Source: JASLDZ01 sp965199975 (GTDB lineage Bacteria; Pseudomonadota; Alphaproteobacteria; Caulobacterales; Caulobacteraceae). Taken from it: a stretch of 64,000 nucleotides of DNA. Shown piece by piece: positions 51,752 through 61,302 of the stretch. The position numbers and the translations under genes were made by a program. Location: the NCBI GenBank assembly GCA_965199975.1, contig OZ241340.1, positions 2,666,001-2,730,000 of the forward strand, written 5' to 3'. Within the stretch, counting starts at the first letter, position 1. Every line of letters begins with the position of its first letter. The notes below the pieces were generated by a model. That model was not told where the DNA came from and made no database searches. It was given only the letters and a program-made list of their open reading frames with translations.

Positions 51752-52744
51752 TCATCGCGAGCGGTCGACCATCGCCTCCATGGCCGGGCTGTAGCGGCCA
51801 CCCTCCACCGCCGCCGCCGGTACGGCGGCGTCGATGGCGGCGAGGTCGTCGGCGCTGAGCTTGAGGTCGACGGCGCCCGCGTTCTCCCGTGCGCGGTCGG
51901 CCGAGCGGGTGCCGGGGATGGGCACGATCGCGTCGCCCTGCGCCAGTAGCCAGGCCAGGGCGAGCTGGCCGGCGGTGGCGCCCTTCGCCTTGGCGAGTTT
52001 TTCCAGAGCCTCGACCAGGGCGCGGTTTGTCTCCCACGCCTCGCCCTGGAAGCGCGGCAGGCCGGCGCGCATGTCGCCGTCCTTCACGTCGTCCTTCTCC
52101 AGCTTGCCGGTGAGGACGCCGCGGCCCAGCGGGCTGAAGGGCACGAGACCTACGCCCAGCGCCTTGCAGGCAGGCAGGATCTCAGCCTCCACGTCGCGGG
52201 TGAAGAGCGAGTACTCCGACTGCAGGGCGGCCACCGGATGCACCTTGCAGGCCCGGCGCAAGGTGGCGGCCGACGCCTCCGAGAGGCCGAAGTGGCGCAC
52301 CTTGCCGGCCTTGATGAGGTCAGCCACCGCGCCCGCCACGTCCTCGATCGGCGTCTCGGGGTCGACGCGATGCTGGTAGAACAGGTCGATGTGATCGGTC
52401 TGCAGGCGCTTGAGCGAGGCGTCGCACACCTCGCGGATATGCTCGGGGCGGCTGTCGACGCCGCCGGAGACGCCGTGTTCGCCGCCGATCCTGAAGCCGA
52501 ACTTGGTGGCGAGCTTGACCTTGTCGCGCCGGTCCTTGAAGGCGCGGCCGACCAGCTCCTCGTTGACGTAGGGGCCGTAGACCTCGGCGGTGTCGAACAG
52601 CAGGTAGCCGGCGTCGGCCGCGGCGTGCAGGGTGCGGACACCCGCCGCCTCGTCGGGCTTCTCGCCGTAGGCGTGGGAGAGGCCCATGCAGCCGAAGCCG
52701 AGCGCCGAGACCTCCAGGCCGTCGCCGAGCGTGCGCATCTTCAT
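51752..52744 (-). CDS. Aldo/keto reductase
   Basis: NAD(P)H-dependent oxidoreductase of the YajO/Tas-like group that reduces aldehydes and ketones. 330 residues. Catalytic tetrad Asp51, Tyr56 (DTAEVYGPYVNEELVG), Lys81 (LATKFGF) and a His near 124 (DLFYQHRVDP). The cofactor site is near the C-terminus (IVPIPGTRSADRARENAGAVDLKL). Natural substrate unknown. It lies upstream of a strong terminator and downstream of xerD on the same strand. Confidence 0.95.
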   Translation of the reverse strand: MKMRTLGDGLEVSALGFGCMGLSHAYGEKPDEAAGVRTLHAAADAGYLLFDTAEVYGPYVNEELVGRAFKDRRDKVKLATKFGFRIGGEHGVSGGVDSRPEHIREVCDASLKRLQTDHIDLFYQHRVDPETPIEDVAGAVADLIKAGKVRHFGLSEASAATLRRACKVHPVAALQSEYSLFTRDVEAEILPACKALGVGLVPFSPLGRGVLTGKLEKDDVKDGDMRAGLPRFQGEAWETNRALVEALEKLAKAKGATAGQLALAWLLAQGDAIVPIPGTRSADRARENAGAVDLKLSADDLAAIDAAVPAAAVEGGRYSPAMEAMVDRSR

Positions 52745-52781
52745 GGAAAGCCTCCGATAGGACGTGGAGGCGGGGGAGCCC

Positions 52782-53726
52782 TCAGGCGGCGGTTCGGTTC
52801 CGCGCGAGAGGATGCGCGCGCAGCACCGTCTCGCGCAGGCGATCCTGCGTGACGTGCGTGTAGATCTGGGTGGTGGCGATGTCCGCGTGGCCGAGCAGCG
52901 TCTGCACTACGCGCAGGTCGGCGCCGCCTTCGAGGAGGTGCGTGGCGAAGGCGTGGCGCAGCACGTGCGGGCTGACGCGCGCGGGGTCGAGCCCTCCGGC
53001 CGCCGCGGCGCCGTCGAGCAGCTGCTGCAGTCGCCGCGGCGTGATCCGGGCGGCTGCGCCCGTGCGCGAGGGGAACAGCCACGGGTTGGGCCGCGCCGCC
53101 TTGAGCTTCGGGAGGAAGGCTGGTCGCAGCGGCAGATAGGCCGCGACGGCGGCGCGGGAGGCGGCGTTCAGCGGCGCCAGCCGGTCCTTGCCGCCCTTGC
53201 CGCGCACGATCAGATGGTCTGGATCGGACCCGAAGGCCGCCGCCGGCAGCGCCGCCAGTTCGGACACGCGCAAGCCGGCCGCGTAGAGCAGCTCCACCGC
53301 GCAGACCAGGCGCAGCGCCTCGGGCGAGCCGGCCGGGAACAGCGCGCCCGCGCCCTCGAGCAGCCGCTCCACCTCGCCGCGGTCGAGCACCTTGGGCAGC
53401 GGGCGCCCGGCGCGCGGTGCGTCCACCCGGCGTGAGGGATCGTCGGCGCGCCACCCCTCCTCCACGGCGAAGCGGTAGAACTGGCGCAGCGAGGCGCGCC
53501 GCCGGGCGGCGGTGGTGGCGGAAAGGCCGCGGCGGCCCAGCTCGGCGAAGTAGCCCTCTACGCCCTCCGGCGGCGCGGCCAGGAGGCCGCCGTGGGCGAC
53601 CGCCAGCCAGCCGCGCGCGTCCTCCAGGTCGCGGCCGTAGGCGAGGAGCGTGTTGCGCGCCGCGCCACGTTCGGCGGCCATCATCTCCAGGAAGCTCTCG
53701 ATGCGCGCGGCGTCCATGGCCGCCAT
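52782..53726 (-). CDS. xerD: Site-specific tyrosine recombinase XerD
   Basis: Resolves chromosome dimers at dif together with XerC. 314 residues. N-terminal SAM-like core-binding domain (about 5-90), catalytic domain with Arg in YAAGLRVSEL, Lys in RGKGGKDRLAPL, HVLRHAFATHLL (His-x-x-Arg), LLGHADIATTQIYTHV (His and the nucleophilic Tyr). No phage or integron genes are nearby, so it is the housekeeping enzyme. The start at 53726 (MAAMDAARIESF) is chosen; three codons later is an alternative. Divergent from aroK across about 50 bp. Confidence 0.93.
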   Translation of the reverse strand: MAAMDAARIESFLEMMAAERGAARNTLLAYGRDLEDARGWLAVAHGGLLAAPPEGVEGYFAELGRRGLSATTAARRRASLRQFYRFAVEEGWRADDPSRRVDAPRAGRPLPKVLDRGEVERLLEGAGALFPAGSPEALRLVCAVELLYAAGLRVSELAALPAAAFGSDPDHLIVRGKGGKDRLAPLNAASRAAVAAYLPLRPAFLPKLKAARPNPWLFPSRTGAAARITPRRLQQLLDGAAAAGGLDPARVSPHVLRHAFATHLLEGGADLRVVQTLLGHADIATTQIYTHVTQDRLRETVLRAHPLARNRTAA

Positions 53727-53777
53727 CCAGCGCAGGGCGAGGTGAAGGCCGCGTGCACGCGTGCTAACCGCAATTCC

Positions 53778-54341
53778 ATGAGCGCCGCCGCCGCCGCCCT
53801 CGCCGCCCCCTTCGCCCCCGACCGGCCCGTCGCGCTGGTCGGGCTGATGGGCGTGGGCAAGACGTCCGTCGGCCGCCGTCTCGCCGCGCACTGGGGCGCC
53901 CCCTTCGTCGACGCCGACGCGGAGATCGAGACCGCGGCCGGGCGCAGCGTGTCCGACATCTTCGCCGAGCTGGGCGAGCCCGCCTTCCGCGACGGCGAGC
54001 GTCGCGTGATCGCGCGCCTGCTGGAGGGCGCCCCCGTGGTGCTCGCCACCGGCGGCGGCGCCTTCGCCCAGGCCGACACCCGCGCGTTGCTGCTCGCGCG
54101 CGCGCTGGTGGTGTGGCTGCGCGCGGACCCGGCGGTGCTGGCGCGACGCTGCGCCAAGCGCGACACCCGCCCGCTGCTGCGCGGGCGCGATCCGCTGGAG
54201 GTGCTGACCGACATGGCAGCCGCGCGCCACCCGCTCTACGCGCAGGCTCACCTGGTGGTCGACACCGGTGAGGGACCGCACCAGGCGGCGGTGGAGGCGG
54301 TGCACGCCGCCGTGCGTGCGCATCTGGGAGCGAGCGCCTGA
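53778..54341 (+). CDS. aroK: Shikimate kinase
   Basis: Phosphorylates shikimate at O3 with ATP in aromatic amino acid synthesis. 187 residues. Walker A GLMGVGKTS at 22-30, substrate residues DADAEIE and the GGGA (ATGGGAFA) loop, lid RCAKRDTRPLLRG. It is followed 8 bases later by aroB, the usual alphaproteobacterial aroKB pair. Confidence 0.96.
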   Translation: MSAAAAALAAPFAPDRPVALVGLMGVGKTSVGRRLAAHWGAPFVDADAEIETAAGRSVSDIFAELGEPAFRDGERRVIARLLEGAPVVLATGGGAFAQADTRALLLARALVVWLRADPAVLARRCAKRDTRPLLRGRDPLEVLTDMAAARHPLYAQAHLVVDTGEGPHQAAVEAVHAAVRAHLGASA

Positions 54342-54349
54342 CCGCCCCT

Positions 54350-55453
54350 ATGCGCGAGGTGCGCGTCGAGCTCGGCGTGCGCAGCTATCGCGTGCTGATC
54401 GGCGCCGGACTGCTGGCGCAGGCGGGCGCGCAGATCGCACCCCTGCTCGTGCGGCCCCGGGTGGCGGTGGTGGCCGATGCGAGCGTGTTCGCCCTGCATG
54501 GGGGCACGCTTCTGGCGAGCCTCGCCGCTGGGGACATCGCCGCCGAGGTGATCGAAGCGCCGCCGGGCGAAGCCTCCAAGAGCTGGGCCGAGCTGGAGCG
54601 CGTCTGCGATCGTCTGCTGGCGCTGGAGCTGGAGCGCGGCGAGCTGGTGGTCGCCTTCGGCGGTGGCGTGGTGGGCGATTTGGCTGGCTTCGCCGCCGCC
54701 ATCGTCAAGCGCGGGCTGGACTTCGTGCAGGTTCCGACCACCCTCCTGGCGCAGGTGGACAGCTCGGTCGGCGGCAAGACCGCCATCGACACGCCGCGCG
54801 GCAAGAACCTGATCGGCGCCTTCCACCAGCCGCGCCTGGTGCTTGCCGACCTGGACGTGCTGGCCACCCTGCCCGAGCGCGAGCTGCGCGCGGGCCTGGC
54901 CGAGGTGCTCAAGCACGGGCTCCTCGCCGACCGCGGCTATTTCGACGGAGTTGTCGACGCCCTCCCCGCCCTCCTGGCGCACGACCCCGCGACGTTGGCG
55001 CAGGCGGTGGCGCGATCGGTGGAGATCAAGGCCGACATCGTGTCGCGTGACGAGCGCGAGGGGGGCGTGCGCGCCCTCCTCAACCTCGGACACACCTTCG
55101 GCCATGCGCTGGAGGCGGAGACGGGCTTCGGCGCGGGCCTCAATCACGGCGAGGCCGTGGGCTTGGGCTGCGCGCTGGCGTTCCGCTTCTCCCTTGCGCA
55201 GGGCCTGTGCCCCGCGGACGAGGCCGAGCTAGCGATCGCCGGGCTGGAAGCCGCCGGGCTTCCGACACGGCTGGCGCAGGCCGGCGCGCGCCTGCAAGCC
55301 GACCGCCTGCTGGCGCACATGACGCAGGACAAGAAGGCGCGAGGCGGCGCACTCGTCTTCGTGCTCGCCCGCCGCATCGGCGAGGCCTTCGTGGCGCGCG
55401 GCGTGGCGCCTTCGGAGGTGCTCGCCTTCCTGCGCGCGCAGGGCGCGGATTGA
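54350..55453 (+). CDS. aroB: 3-dehydroquinate synthase
   Basis: NAD- and Zn-dependent enzyme of the shikimate pathway. 367 residues. NAD-binding GGGVVGDLAGFAAA, QVPTTLLAQVDSSVGGKTAID, zinc ligands in EVLKHGL (Glu), NLGHTFGHALE (His) and LNHGEAVGLG (His). Same operon as aroK. Confidence 0.97.
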   Translation: MREVRVELGVRSYRVLIGAGLLAQAGAQIAPLLVRPRVAVVADASVFALHGGTLLASLAAGDIAAEVIEAPPGEASKSWAELERVCDRLLALELERGELVVAFGGGVVGDLAGFAAAIVKRGLDFVQVPTTLLAQVDSSVGGKTAIDTPRGKNLIGAFHQPRLVLADLDVLATLPERELRAGLAEVLKHGLLADRGYFDGVVDALPALLAHDPATLAQAVARSVEIKADIVSRDEREGGVRALLNLGHTFGHALEAETGFGAGLNHGEAVGLGCALAFRFSLAQGLCPADEAELAIAGLEAAGLPTRLAQAGARLQADRLLAHMTQDKKARGGALVFVLARRIGEAFVARGVAPSEVLAFLRAQGAD

Positions 55454-55496
55454 GCGGCGGCTTCCGCCGCGTCAGCCGATGTGAGACTCCCCGCCC

Positions 55497-57191
55497 ATGC
55501 ATCTCCGATTCGTCGCCGCCGCCTTGGCGGCCCTTGTCATCACGCCCGCCGCGGCCGCTGCGCCGCTCAGGATCGAGGCGCGGCTCTCGCCCCAAGCCGC
55601 GGGCGCCGCCCCTCTGAAGGGGCGGCTGCTGGTGGCGATCTCCCGCGATCGCGACGGCGAGCCCCGCGACCAGATCGTGGAGACCTACGACAGCCAGCAG
55701 GTGTTCGGCGCCGATGTCGCGCCCGGCGGGCGCCTGGTGATCGACGAGAACGCCGAGGGCTTTCCCCTGCGCCGTCTCTCCGACCTGCCGCCCGGCGACT
55801 ATACGGTGCAGGCCGTCTTCAACCGCTACACCACATTCCGTCGCGCCGACGGCCGCGTGCTGGAGCTGCCCGCCGACCGGGGCGAGGGCCAGCAGTGGAA
55901 CGCCAAGCCCGGCAACCCGATGAGCGCGCCGGTGAGGCTGCACCTGGCTCCCGATGGGGGCGTGGTGCGGCTGGTGCTGGACCGCACCATCCCCGAGGTG
56001 GGGCCGCCCCCCGCCGACACGCCCTTCCTCAAGCACCTGCGTGTGCGCAACGAGCGCCTCTCACGCTTCTGGGGCCGCGACGTATTCCTTGACGCCTGGG
56101 TGCTGCTGCCTGCGGGCTGGGGCGAGCATCCGCAGGCGCGCTATCCGCTGGTGCTCTACCAGGACCACTTCGAGGCGAGCTTCCATGCCGGCGGCGGCTG
56201 GCGCGAGACGCCGCCGGAGCCCGGCCTCACGGGCGAAGACCTGAAGCGCGCGCGCGCCGCCTACGCCAACTTCACCGCCTGGACCTCGGGCCGGCTGCCG
56301 CGGGTGATCCTGGTGGCGGTCAACCATGCCAATCCGTTCTACGACGACAGCTATGCAGTGAACTCGGCGAACATCGGTCCGTACGGCGACGCCATCACCG
56401 ACGATCTGATCCCCGAGATCGAACGGCGATACCGCGGCATCGGGCAGGGCTGGGCGCGGGCGCTCTACGGCGGCTCCACCGGCGGGTGGGAGACGCTGGC
56501 CACCCAGGTGTTCTACGCGGACGCCTGGAACGGCGCCTGGGGCGCCTGCCCAGACCCGGTCGACTTCCACCGCTACCAGGCCGCCAACCTCTACGACGAC
56601 GCCAACGCCTACGAACGCTCAGGCCCGTTCGGGACGGTCGAGGTGGTGTCGGACCGCAAGAGCGACGGCGAGATCACCGCCACCATGCGCAGCGTCAACC
56701 AGTTCGAACTGGCGCTGGGCGGCCACGGCCGCTCGGCCCAGCAATACGACGCCTGGCAGGCGGTGTTCTCGCCCGTAGGGCCCGACGGCTACCCCGCGGC
56801 GGTGTACGACAAGCGCACGGGGGTGATCGACAAGGCTGTCGTCGCCTACTGGCGCGATCACTTCGACCTCGACCACATCCTGCAGCGCGACTGGGCCACG
56901 CTCGGCCCCAAGCTCGAGGGCAAGCTGCACATAGCCGTCGGCGATAGCGACACCTACTACCTGAACAACGCGGTTCACCTCCTGGACGACGCCCTGCGAA
57001 AGACCCGCGCGCCGCACTCGGACGCGGCGTTCGACTACGGGTCGCGCGCGCCGCACTGCTACACCGGCCGCACGCCCGAATGGGCGCGCGCCTCCGGCGT
57101 GGGCCTCAACGAGCGCATTCTGCCGCTGATGGCCGCGCACTGGCTGGCCACCGCGCCAGAGGGGGCGGACGTGTCCAGCTGGCGCTACTGA
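55497..57191 (+). CDS. Exported alpha/beta-hydrolase-fold esterase
   Basis: 564 residues. Signal peptide MHLRFVAAALAALVITPAAAA; an N-terminal beta-type domain (about 22-165) resembling a carbohydrate-associated Ig-like module; then a hydrolase core with YPLVLYQDHFEASFH, nucleophile elbow YGGSTGGWETL, acid VGDSDTYYLNN and histidine SRAPHCYTGR. This is the putative esterase D-type (COG2382-like) arrangement. Substrate unknown; periplasmic or secreted. It follows aroB by 43 bases but is functionally separate. Confidence 0.8.
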   Translation: MHLRFVAAALAALVITPAAAAAPLRIEARLSPQAAGAAPLKGRLLVAISRDRDGEPRDQIVETYDSQQVFGADVAPGGRLVIDENAEGFPLRRLSDLPPGDYTVQAVFNRYTTFRRADGRVLELPADRGEGQQWNAKPGNPMSAPVRLHLAPDGGVVRLVLDRTIPEVGPPPADTPFLKHLRVRNERLSRFWGRDVFLDAWVLLPAGWGEHPQARYPLVLYQDHFEASFHAGGGWRETPPEPGLTGEDLKRARAAYANFTAWTSGRLPRVILVAVNHANPFYDDSYAVNSANIGPYGDAITDDLIPEIERRYRGIGQGWARALYGGSTGGWETLATQVFYADAWNGAWGACPDPVDFHRYQAANLYDDANAYERSGPFGTVEVVSDRKSDGEITATMRSVNQFELALGGHGRSAQQYDAWQAVFSPVGPDGYPAAVYDKRTGVIDKAVVAYWRDHFDLDHILQRDWATLGPKLEGKLHIAVGDSDTYYLNNAVHLLDDALRKTRAPHSDAAFDYGSRAPHCYTGRTPEWARASGVGLNERILPLMAAHWLATAPEGADVSSWRY

Positions 57192-57274
57192 CGCGCGCGC
57201 ATCGCTTTCGCCGCGCGGCGCCCTAGATTGCCCCCGCGGCCGCGGACAGGCCGCGACGGGAGCCCCTCTTCGCC

Positions 57275-58555
57275 ATGACCGCCGCCCTGGGCGCCGTCGC
57301 CCTCGTGATCGTCGTGCTGCTCGCGGTCTCGTCCATCTTCTCGGCGGCGGAGACCGCGCTGACAGGCGCCAGCCGAGCGCGCATGCATCAGCTCGAGCGC
57401 GAGGGCGACGTGGCGGCCGCGCGCGTCAATCGCCTGACCGACAGGCAGGACACGATGATCGGCTCGGTGCTGCTGGGCAACAACCTGATCAACATCCTCT
57501 CCTCCGCGCTGATCACCGACGCCCTGGCGCACACCGTGCCGGGGGCCTGGGGCGTTGTCATAGCCACGGTGCTGACCACCGCGCTCGTTCTGGTGTTCGC
57601 CGAGGTCCTGCCCAAGACGATCGCCATCACCCAGCCCGACGCCACCGCGCGCGCGCTGTCCTTGCCTATCAGCATGGTGGTGCGCGTGTTCGGGCCGATG
57701 ATCGCGGTGGTGCAGTGGTTCATCAGCCGCTTCCTGCGGCTGTTCGGCTTCGACACCCACGCCAGCCTGGACGCCAGCGAGGCGCAGGCCGAGATCCGCG
57801 GCGCGGTGGAGTTCCACCACTCAGGCGGCCTGGTGGAAAGTCGCGACCGCCGCATGCTGGGCGGCGTGCTCGACCTGGCCGAGATGAACGTCGAGCAGGT
57901 GATGGTGCACCGCTCGACCATGGAGATGCTCGACGCCGACCAGCCGCCCCGCCAGCTGGTGGCCGAGGCCCTGGCCAGCCCCCATACGCGCCTGCCTCTC
58001 TACCGCGGCGATGCTGAGAACATCGTGGGCGTGCTGCACGGCAAGGATTTGGCGCGCGCCATCACCGCGGCGGAAGGCCGGCTCGACGAGCTCGACATCC
58101 CCGCGGTCGCGCGCGAGCCGTGGTTCATCCCCGAGACCACCAACCTGAAGGACCAGCTGGAATCCTTCCTGCGCACACGCAACCACTTCGCCCTGATCGT
58201 CGACGAGTACGGCGCGCTGCAGGGCATGGTGACGCTGGAGGACATCCTCGAGGAGATCGTCGGCGAGATCGAGGACGAGCACGACGCCGCCCTGGCCGGC
58301 GTGGTGCGCCAGGCCGACGGCTCGGCGGTGGTCGACGGGTCGGTGGCGGTGCGCGACCTCAACCGCGCGCTCGATTGGACCCTGCCGGACGCCGACTACG
58401 TGACCGTCGCGGGCCTGGTCATCCACGAGGCGCAGGCCATCCCCGAGCCCGGCCAGGTGTTCATCTTCCACGGCCACCGGTTCCAGGTGCTGACGCGCGA
58501 GCGCAACCAGATCACCTCGGTGCGGGTCGGCCCGGGCGAAACGCTGGACGGCTGA
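57275..58555 (+). CDS. CorC/HlyC-type CBS-domain membrane protein
   Basis: 426 residues. An N-terminal CNNM/DUF21 transmembrane region with three to four helices (about 1-170, including FSAAETALTGASRARMHQLE and FAEVLPKTIAI), two CBS domains (about 190-320), and a C-terminal transporter-associated domain (DGSVAVRDLNRALDW, VTVAGLVIHEAQAIPEPG). The family is linked to Mg2+/Co2+ efflux; older annotations as haemolysin are not supported. Nucleotide binding by the CBS pair is likely. Convergent with the next gene, ten bases apart. Confidence 0.92.
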   Translation: MTAALGAVALVIVVLLAVSSIFSAAETALTGASRARMHQLEREGDVAAARVNRLTDRQDTMIGSVLLGNNLINILSSALITDALAHTVPGAWGVVIATVLTTALVLVFAEVLPKTIAITQPDATARALSLPISMVVRVFGPMIAVVQWFISRFLRLFGFDTHASLDASEAQAEIRGAVEFHHSGGLVESRDRRMLGGVLDLAEMNVEQVMVHRSTMEMLDADQPPRQLVAEALASPHTRLPLYRGDAENIVGVLHGKDLARAITAAEGRLDELDIPAVAREPWFIPETTNLKDQLESFLRTRNHFALIVDEYGALQGMVTLEDILEEIVGEIEDEHDAALAGVVRQADGSAVVDGSVAVRDLNRALDWTLPDADYVTVAGLVIHEAQAIPEPGQVFIFHGHRFQVLTRERNQITSVRVGPGETLDG

Positions 58556-58565
58556 CAGGCGCGGC

Positions 58566-59690
58566 TCAGGCCGCCTGGGACGCCTCGCGCACCGGCTCCG
58601 GGAAGGCGAGGCTGCCCTCGAAGTCGTGGAGCACGTCCGTCAGCTCCTCCAGCGTGACCCGCGAGCGCATGCCGGCCGGATACTGGTAGCGCCAGAAGGT
58701 GGTCACGTGCGACACCGCGCCCAGGCGCTCGCCCAGGCTCATGAACAGCTCGGGCGCATCCAGCAGGAACTCGCGGAAGGCGGTGGGCCGCCCGTCGCGC
58801 GTCAGCTTGGCGTAGGCGTCGTCGTAGACGCCGAGCGCCGCCGAGATCACCGCCAGCGCCCGCTGCACCGAGCGGCGCACCGCGGCGCGCGCCTGCGCCA
58901 GGGCGACGTGCTGGCTGTCGTCGAGCTTGCCGATCGGGCGCAGCTGGCAGAGCTGGTCCATCACCGGCCCGATGTGCGGGCGCAGGTCGTTCAGGCTCCA
59001 CTTGTAGTAGAGAAAGCCCCGCCAGCAGAACATGCCCTCGCGGTATTCCTCCGGCGCCAGGCGCAGGGTCTGGCGCAGGGGCTCCATCTCGCCGTCGTCG
59101 GCGTCGGCCAGGATCTTCTGGGTGAGGCGCGAGATCTGCGCCTCGCTGGCGCCGGCCGCGCCGAACGACAGGGTGACCAGCTGCTCGACCTCGCGACGCA
59201 CGAAGGCGAACATGCGGTCGATGTCGGCGTCGGACATCTCGAAGTAGCACTGGTGGGGTATGCGCCCGTGGCGACGCAGCTGCTCGCGCAGCAGGAAGGG
59301 ATCGAGCGAGGGCAGCAGGTCCAGAAGCTCGAGCGTGGCGAAATCGTCGGTCTTGTCGAAGCCCGTGCCGAAGGCCTGCTCAAGCGCCGGGACATAGCCC
59401 TGCTGGCCCACGAAGATGCTGTGGCCGCCGAGCTTGAGGTCGTGCGAGTCGATCGGGATGACGATCTTGGTGGCCGAGGTGCGCGCGCCCCCCTTGAACA
59501 GGTCCACCTCGTTGGAGCGCAGCCGGTGCTTGATGACCAGGCAGCGGTCGAGCATCGGGTGCGCGAACATCGGCGGCGTGATCCGCGTGGCCGAAGCGTG
59601 CGTGCGCCACACCTTGTGCAGGCTCAGCACGCGCGCGGTCGAGGCGCCGTTCTGCAGGGCCAGGAGGCTGCGGGCCGACCGCTCCGACAT
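58566..59690 (-). CDS. Conserved-looking hypothetical protein
   Basis: 374 residues from ATG 59690 (MSERSARSLLALQNGAS). Soluble, largely helical; distinctive parts are LVIKHRLRSNEVDLFKGG, TKIVIPIDSHDLKLGGHSIFVGQ, EEYREGMFCWRGFLYYKWSL and TTFWRYQYPAGMRS. It has no signal peptide, membrane segment or recognised motif. Codon use and the strong third-position GC make it a real gene. Function not assigned. Confidence 0.75.
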   Translation of the reverse strand: MSERSARSLLALQNGASTARVLSLHKVWRTHASATRITPPMFAHPMLDRCLVIKHRLRSNEVDLFKGGARTSATKIVIPIDSHDLKLGGHSIFVGQQGYVPALEQAFGTGFDKTDDFATLELLDLLPSLDPFLLREQLRRHGRIPHQCYFEMSDADIDRMFAFVRREVEQLVTLSFGAAGASEAQISRLTQKILADADDGEMEPLRQTLRLAPEEYREGMFCWRGFLYYKWSLNDLRPHIGPVMDQLCQLRPIGKLDDSQHVALAQARAAVRRSVQRALAVISAALGVYDDAYAKLTRDGRPTAFREFLLDAPELFMSLGERLGAVSHVTTFWRYQYPAGMRSRVTLEELTDVLHDFEGSLAFPEPVREASQAA

Positions 59691-59778
59691 GTTCGTCCCC
59701 GGCCGCCGCGCGCAAGGGGGCCGCACGCACCATGCGCCGAATGGGGTAAGCGAAACCGTAACGACGCCCGCTCGCGGC

Positions 59779-60060
59779 TCACACTTCGCCCGGCGCGTGG
59801 GCGGCGAGCTGCAGCGCGTGGACCCGCTCGGGCGCCAACTCCTCGGAAAGGGCCGCGTATACGGCGCGCTGTCGCTCCACCCGCGAGAGACCCTCGAAGG
59901 CGGCCGAGGTGACGGCGACGGCGAAGTGCGTCTCGCCCTCGGGCCGGGCGCCGGCATGGCCGGCGTGCTTCCAGCTCTCGTCCTCCACGCTCAGCGCGGT
60001 GGGCGTGAAGGCCTGGGTGAGCTTTTCTGTGATCGCCGCGGCGGTCTCGCCATTCGCCAT
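59779..60060 (-). CDS. BolA-family protein
   Basis: 93 residues with the BolA/IbaG fold: ITEKLTQAFTPTALSVEDESWKHAGHAGARPEGETHFAVAVTSAAFEGLSRVERQRAVYAAL in several recognisable parts (SWKHAGH with the conserved His; RQRAVYAAL). Partners monothiol glutaredoxin in iron-sulfur trafficking. Divergent from the J-domain gene (47 bases between starts). The bolA-dnaJ-cobS neighbourhood is common in alphaproteobacteria. Confidence 0.93.
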   Translation of the reverse strand: MANGETAAAITEKLTQAFTPTALSVEDESWKHAGHAGARPEGETHFAVAVTSAAFEGLSRVERQRAVYAALSEELAPERVHALQLAAHAPGEV

Positions 60061-60107
60061 GCCGTGTCAATCCTTGAAGGTGAAATTCGCCGCCTCATAC
60101 TCCCCGC

Positions 60108-60782
60108 ATGAGCGGCGCGTTCCGATACAAGCCGAAGTTCGTGGACATCCGCGTGCGCCCTCCCGAGCCGGAGGCCGCCGCCGATGCGCCCAAGCCCGAG
60201 CCCAAGGCCGGCGAGCGCGCCTGCGACCATCCCGACTGCCGCAAGCCCGCCACCGCCCGCGCCCCCAAGTCGCGCGAGCACATGGACGAGTTCTACTGGT
60301 TCTGCGCGCCGCACGCGGCCGAGTACAACAGGGGTTGGAACTACTTCGAGGGCATGACTGAAACCCAGCAGGACCAGTTCCGCGCCGACGCCCACGTGGG
60401 CCACCGCCCGACCTGGCAGTTCAAGGCCAGCCGCATGTCGCGCGAGGCCGCCGCCTTCGCCGCCCGCTTCGGCTCGGGCGCCGCCGGCAAGGGCGCGGGG
60501 GCCTACGCCGACGCCTTCGGCATGTTCGGCGCGGGCGCCAGCGGCCAGGCGCAAGCCCGTGCGGCCGCGCCCGCGGGCCGCACGCTCGGCCGACTGGAGA
60601 GCCGGGCGCTGGCCGAACTCGACCTCGAGCCGGGCAGCGACGGGCCTGCCATCCGCGCCCGCTACACCGAGCTCGTCAAGCGCTTCCACCCCGACGCGAA
60701 CGGCGGCGACCGCGCCCTGGAGGACAAGCTGCAGCGCGTGATCCGCGCATACAAGACGCTGCGCGCCGCCAAGCTCGCCTGA
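60108..60782 (+). CDS. J-domain protein with N-terminal zinc-type cysteine motif
   Basis: 224 residues. The N-terminal half has C-D-H-P-D-C, then FCAPHAAEYNRGWNYFEGM, cysteines and histidines that may bind zinc. The C-terminal 60 residues form a J domain with helix II, the HPDANGG loop (His-Pro-Asp intact) and helix III, so it should stimulate a DnaK-type ATPase. The J domain at the C-terminus distinguishes it from DnaJ. Upstream of cobS, as in many alphaproteobacteria. Confidence 0.9.
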   Translation: MSGAFRYKPKFVDIRVRPPEPEAAADAPKPEPKAGERACDHPDCRKPATARAPKSREHMDEFYWFCAPHAAEYNRGWNYFEGMTETQQDQFRADAHVGHRPTWQFKASRMSREAAAFAARFGSGAAGKGAGAYADAFGMFGAGASGQAQARAAAPAGRTLGRLESRALAELDLEPGSDGPAIRARYTELVKRFHPDANGGDRALEDKLQRVIRAYKTLRAAKLA

Positions 60783-60810
60783 GCGACGGGCGCCCGCTAG
60801 GGTGGGCGCC

Positions 60811-61257
60811 ATGCGTATCGCCCTCGTCTTGCTGATCCTTGTCCTGGCCGCGCCCAAAGCCACGCTCGCCCAGACGCCCTCCCCGGCACCCACGACCCCG
60901 CCGGTCGCCTCCAGCGCCGCGACGCCAGCGGCCCCGCCGCTCACGCTGGCGGACGTGGTGTTCCGGCTCGATCCCGGCGTCCGCTCCAAGCCGCCCGCGG
61001 GCGCGGCGCGTCCGGACGCGCCCGCCGATGTCGGCGCGGTCTGCCTGGTGCAGGCCGCGGGCCGGCTGGGAAATTGCCGGGTTATGGAGGAGCGGCCGGC
61101 GGGCCGGGGGATGGGGGCCTGGCTGCTCGACCTGCTTTCGCACGCCAATGTCGGGACCAGCGCAAAGGACGGCGCGGCCACCGCGGGCCGGCTGTTCGCC
61201 TTCCGCACCGAAGTGCGCGCGGGCGCGCCTCCGGCCGGCGCGTCTCCGAAAAGCTGA
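60811..61257 (+). CDS. Hypothetical exported protein
   Basis: 148 residues. Signal peptide MRIALVLLILVLAAPKATLAQ, a Pro/Ala/Thr-rich stretch (about 22-45), then a short folded part with LADVVFRLDPGVRSK and two cysteines (GAVCLVQ, GNCRVM) that may form a disulfide. No family recognised. The start at 60811 is preferred over one three codons upstream because it begins the signal peptide properly. Confidence 0.6.
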   Translation: MRIALVLLILVLAAPKATLAQTPSPAPTTPPVASSAATPAAPPLTLADVVFRLDPGVRSKPPAGAARPDAPADVGAVCLVQAAGRLGNCRVMEERPAGRGMGAWLLDLLSHANVGTSAKDGAATAGRLFAFRTEVRAGAPPAGASPKS

Positions 61258-61302
61258 GGTCGAAGGGTCGACCGGCCGTAAGCCTGCCCCTAATTAGGCT
61301 TC

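Noticed and set aside
52782..53726. Tyrosine recombinase as a sign of prophage or integron
   Set aside because: Sequence is that of housekeeping XerD; no attachment sites, cassettes or phage genes nearby.
57275..58555. Haemolysin as a virulence factor
   Set aside because: DUF21-CBS-CorC architecture indicates an ion-transport-related protein; the haemolysin name is historical.
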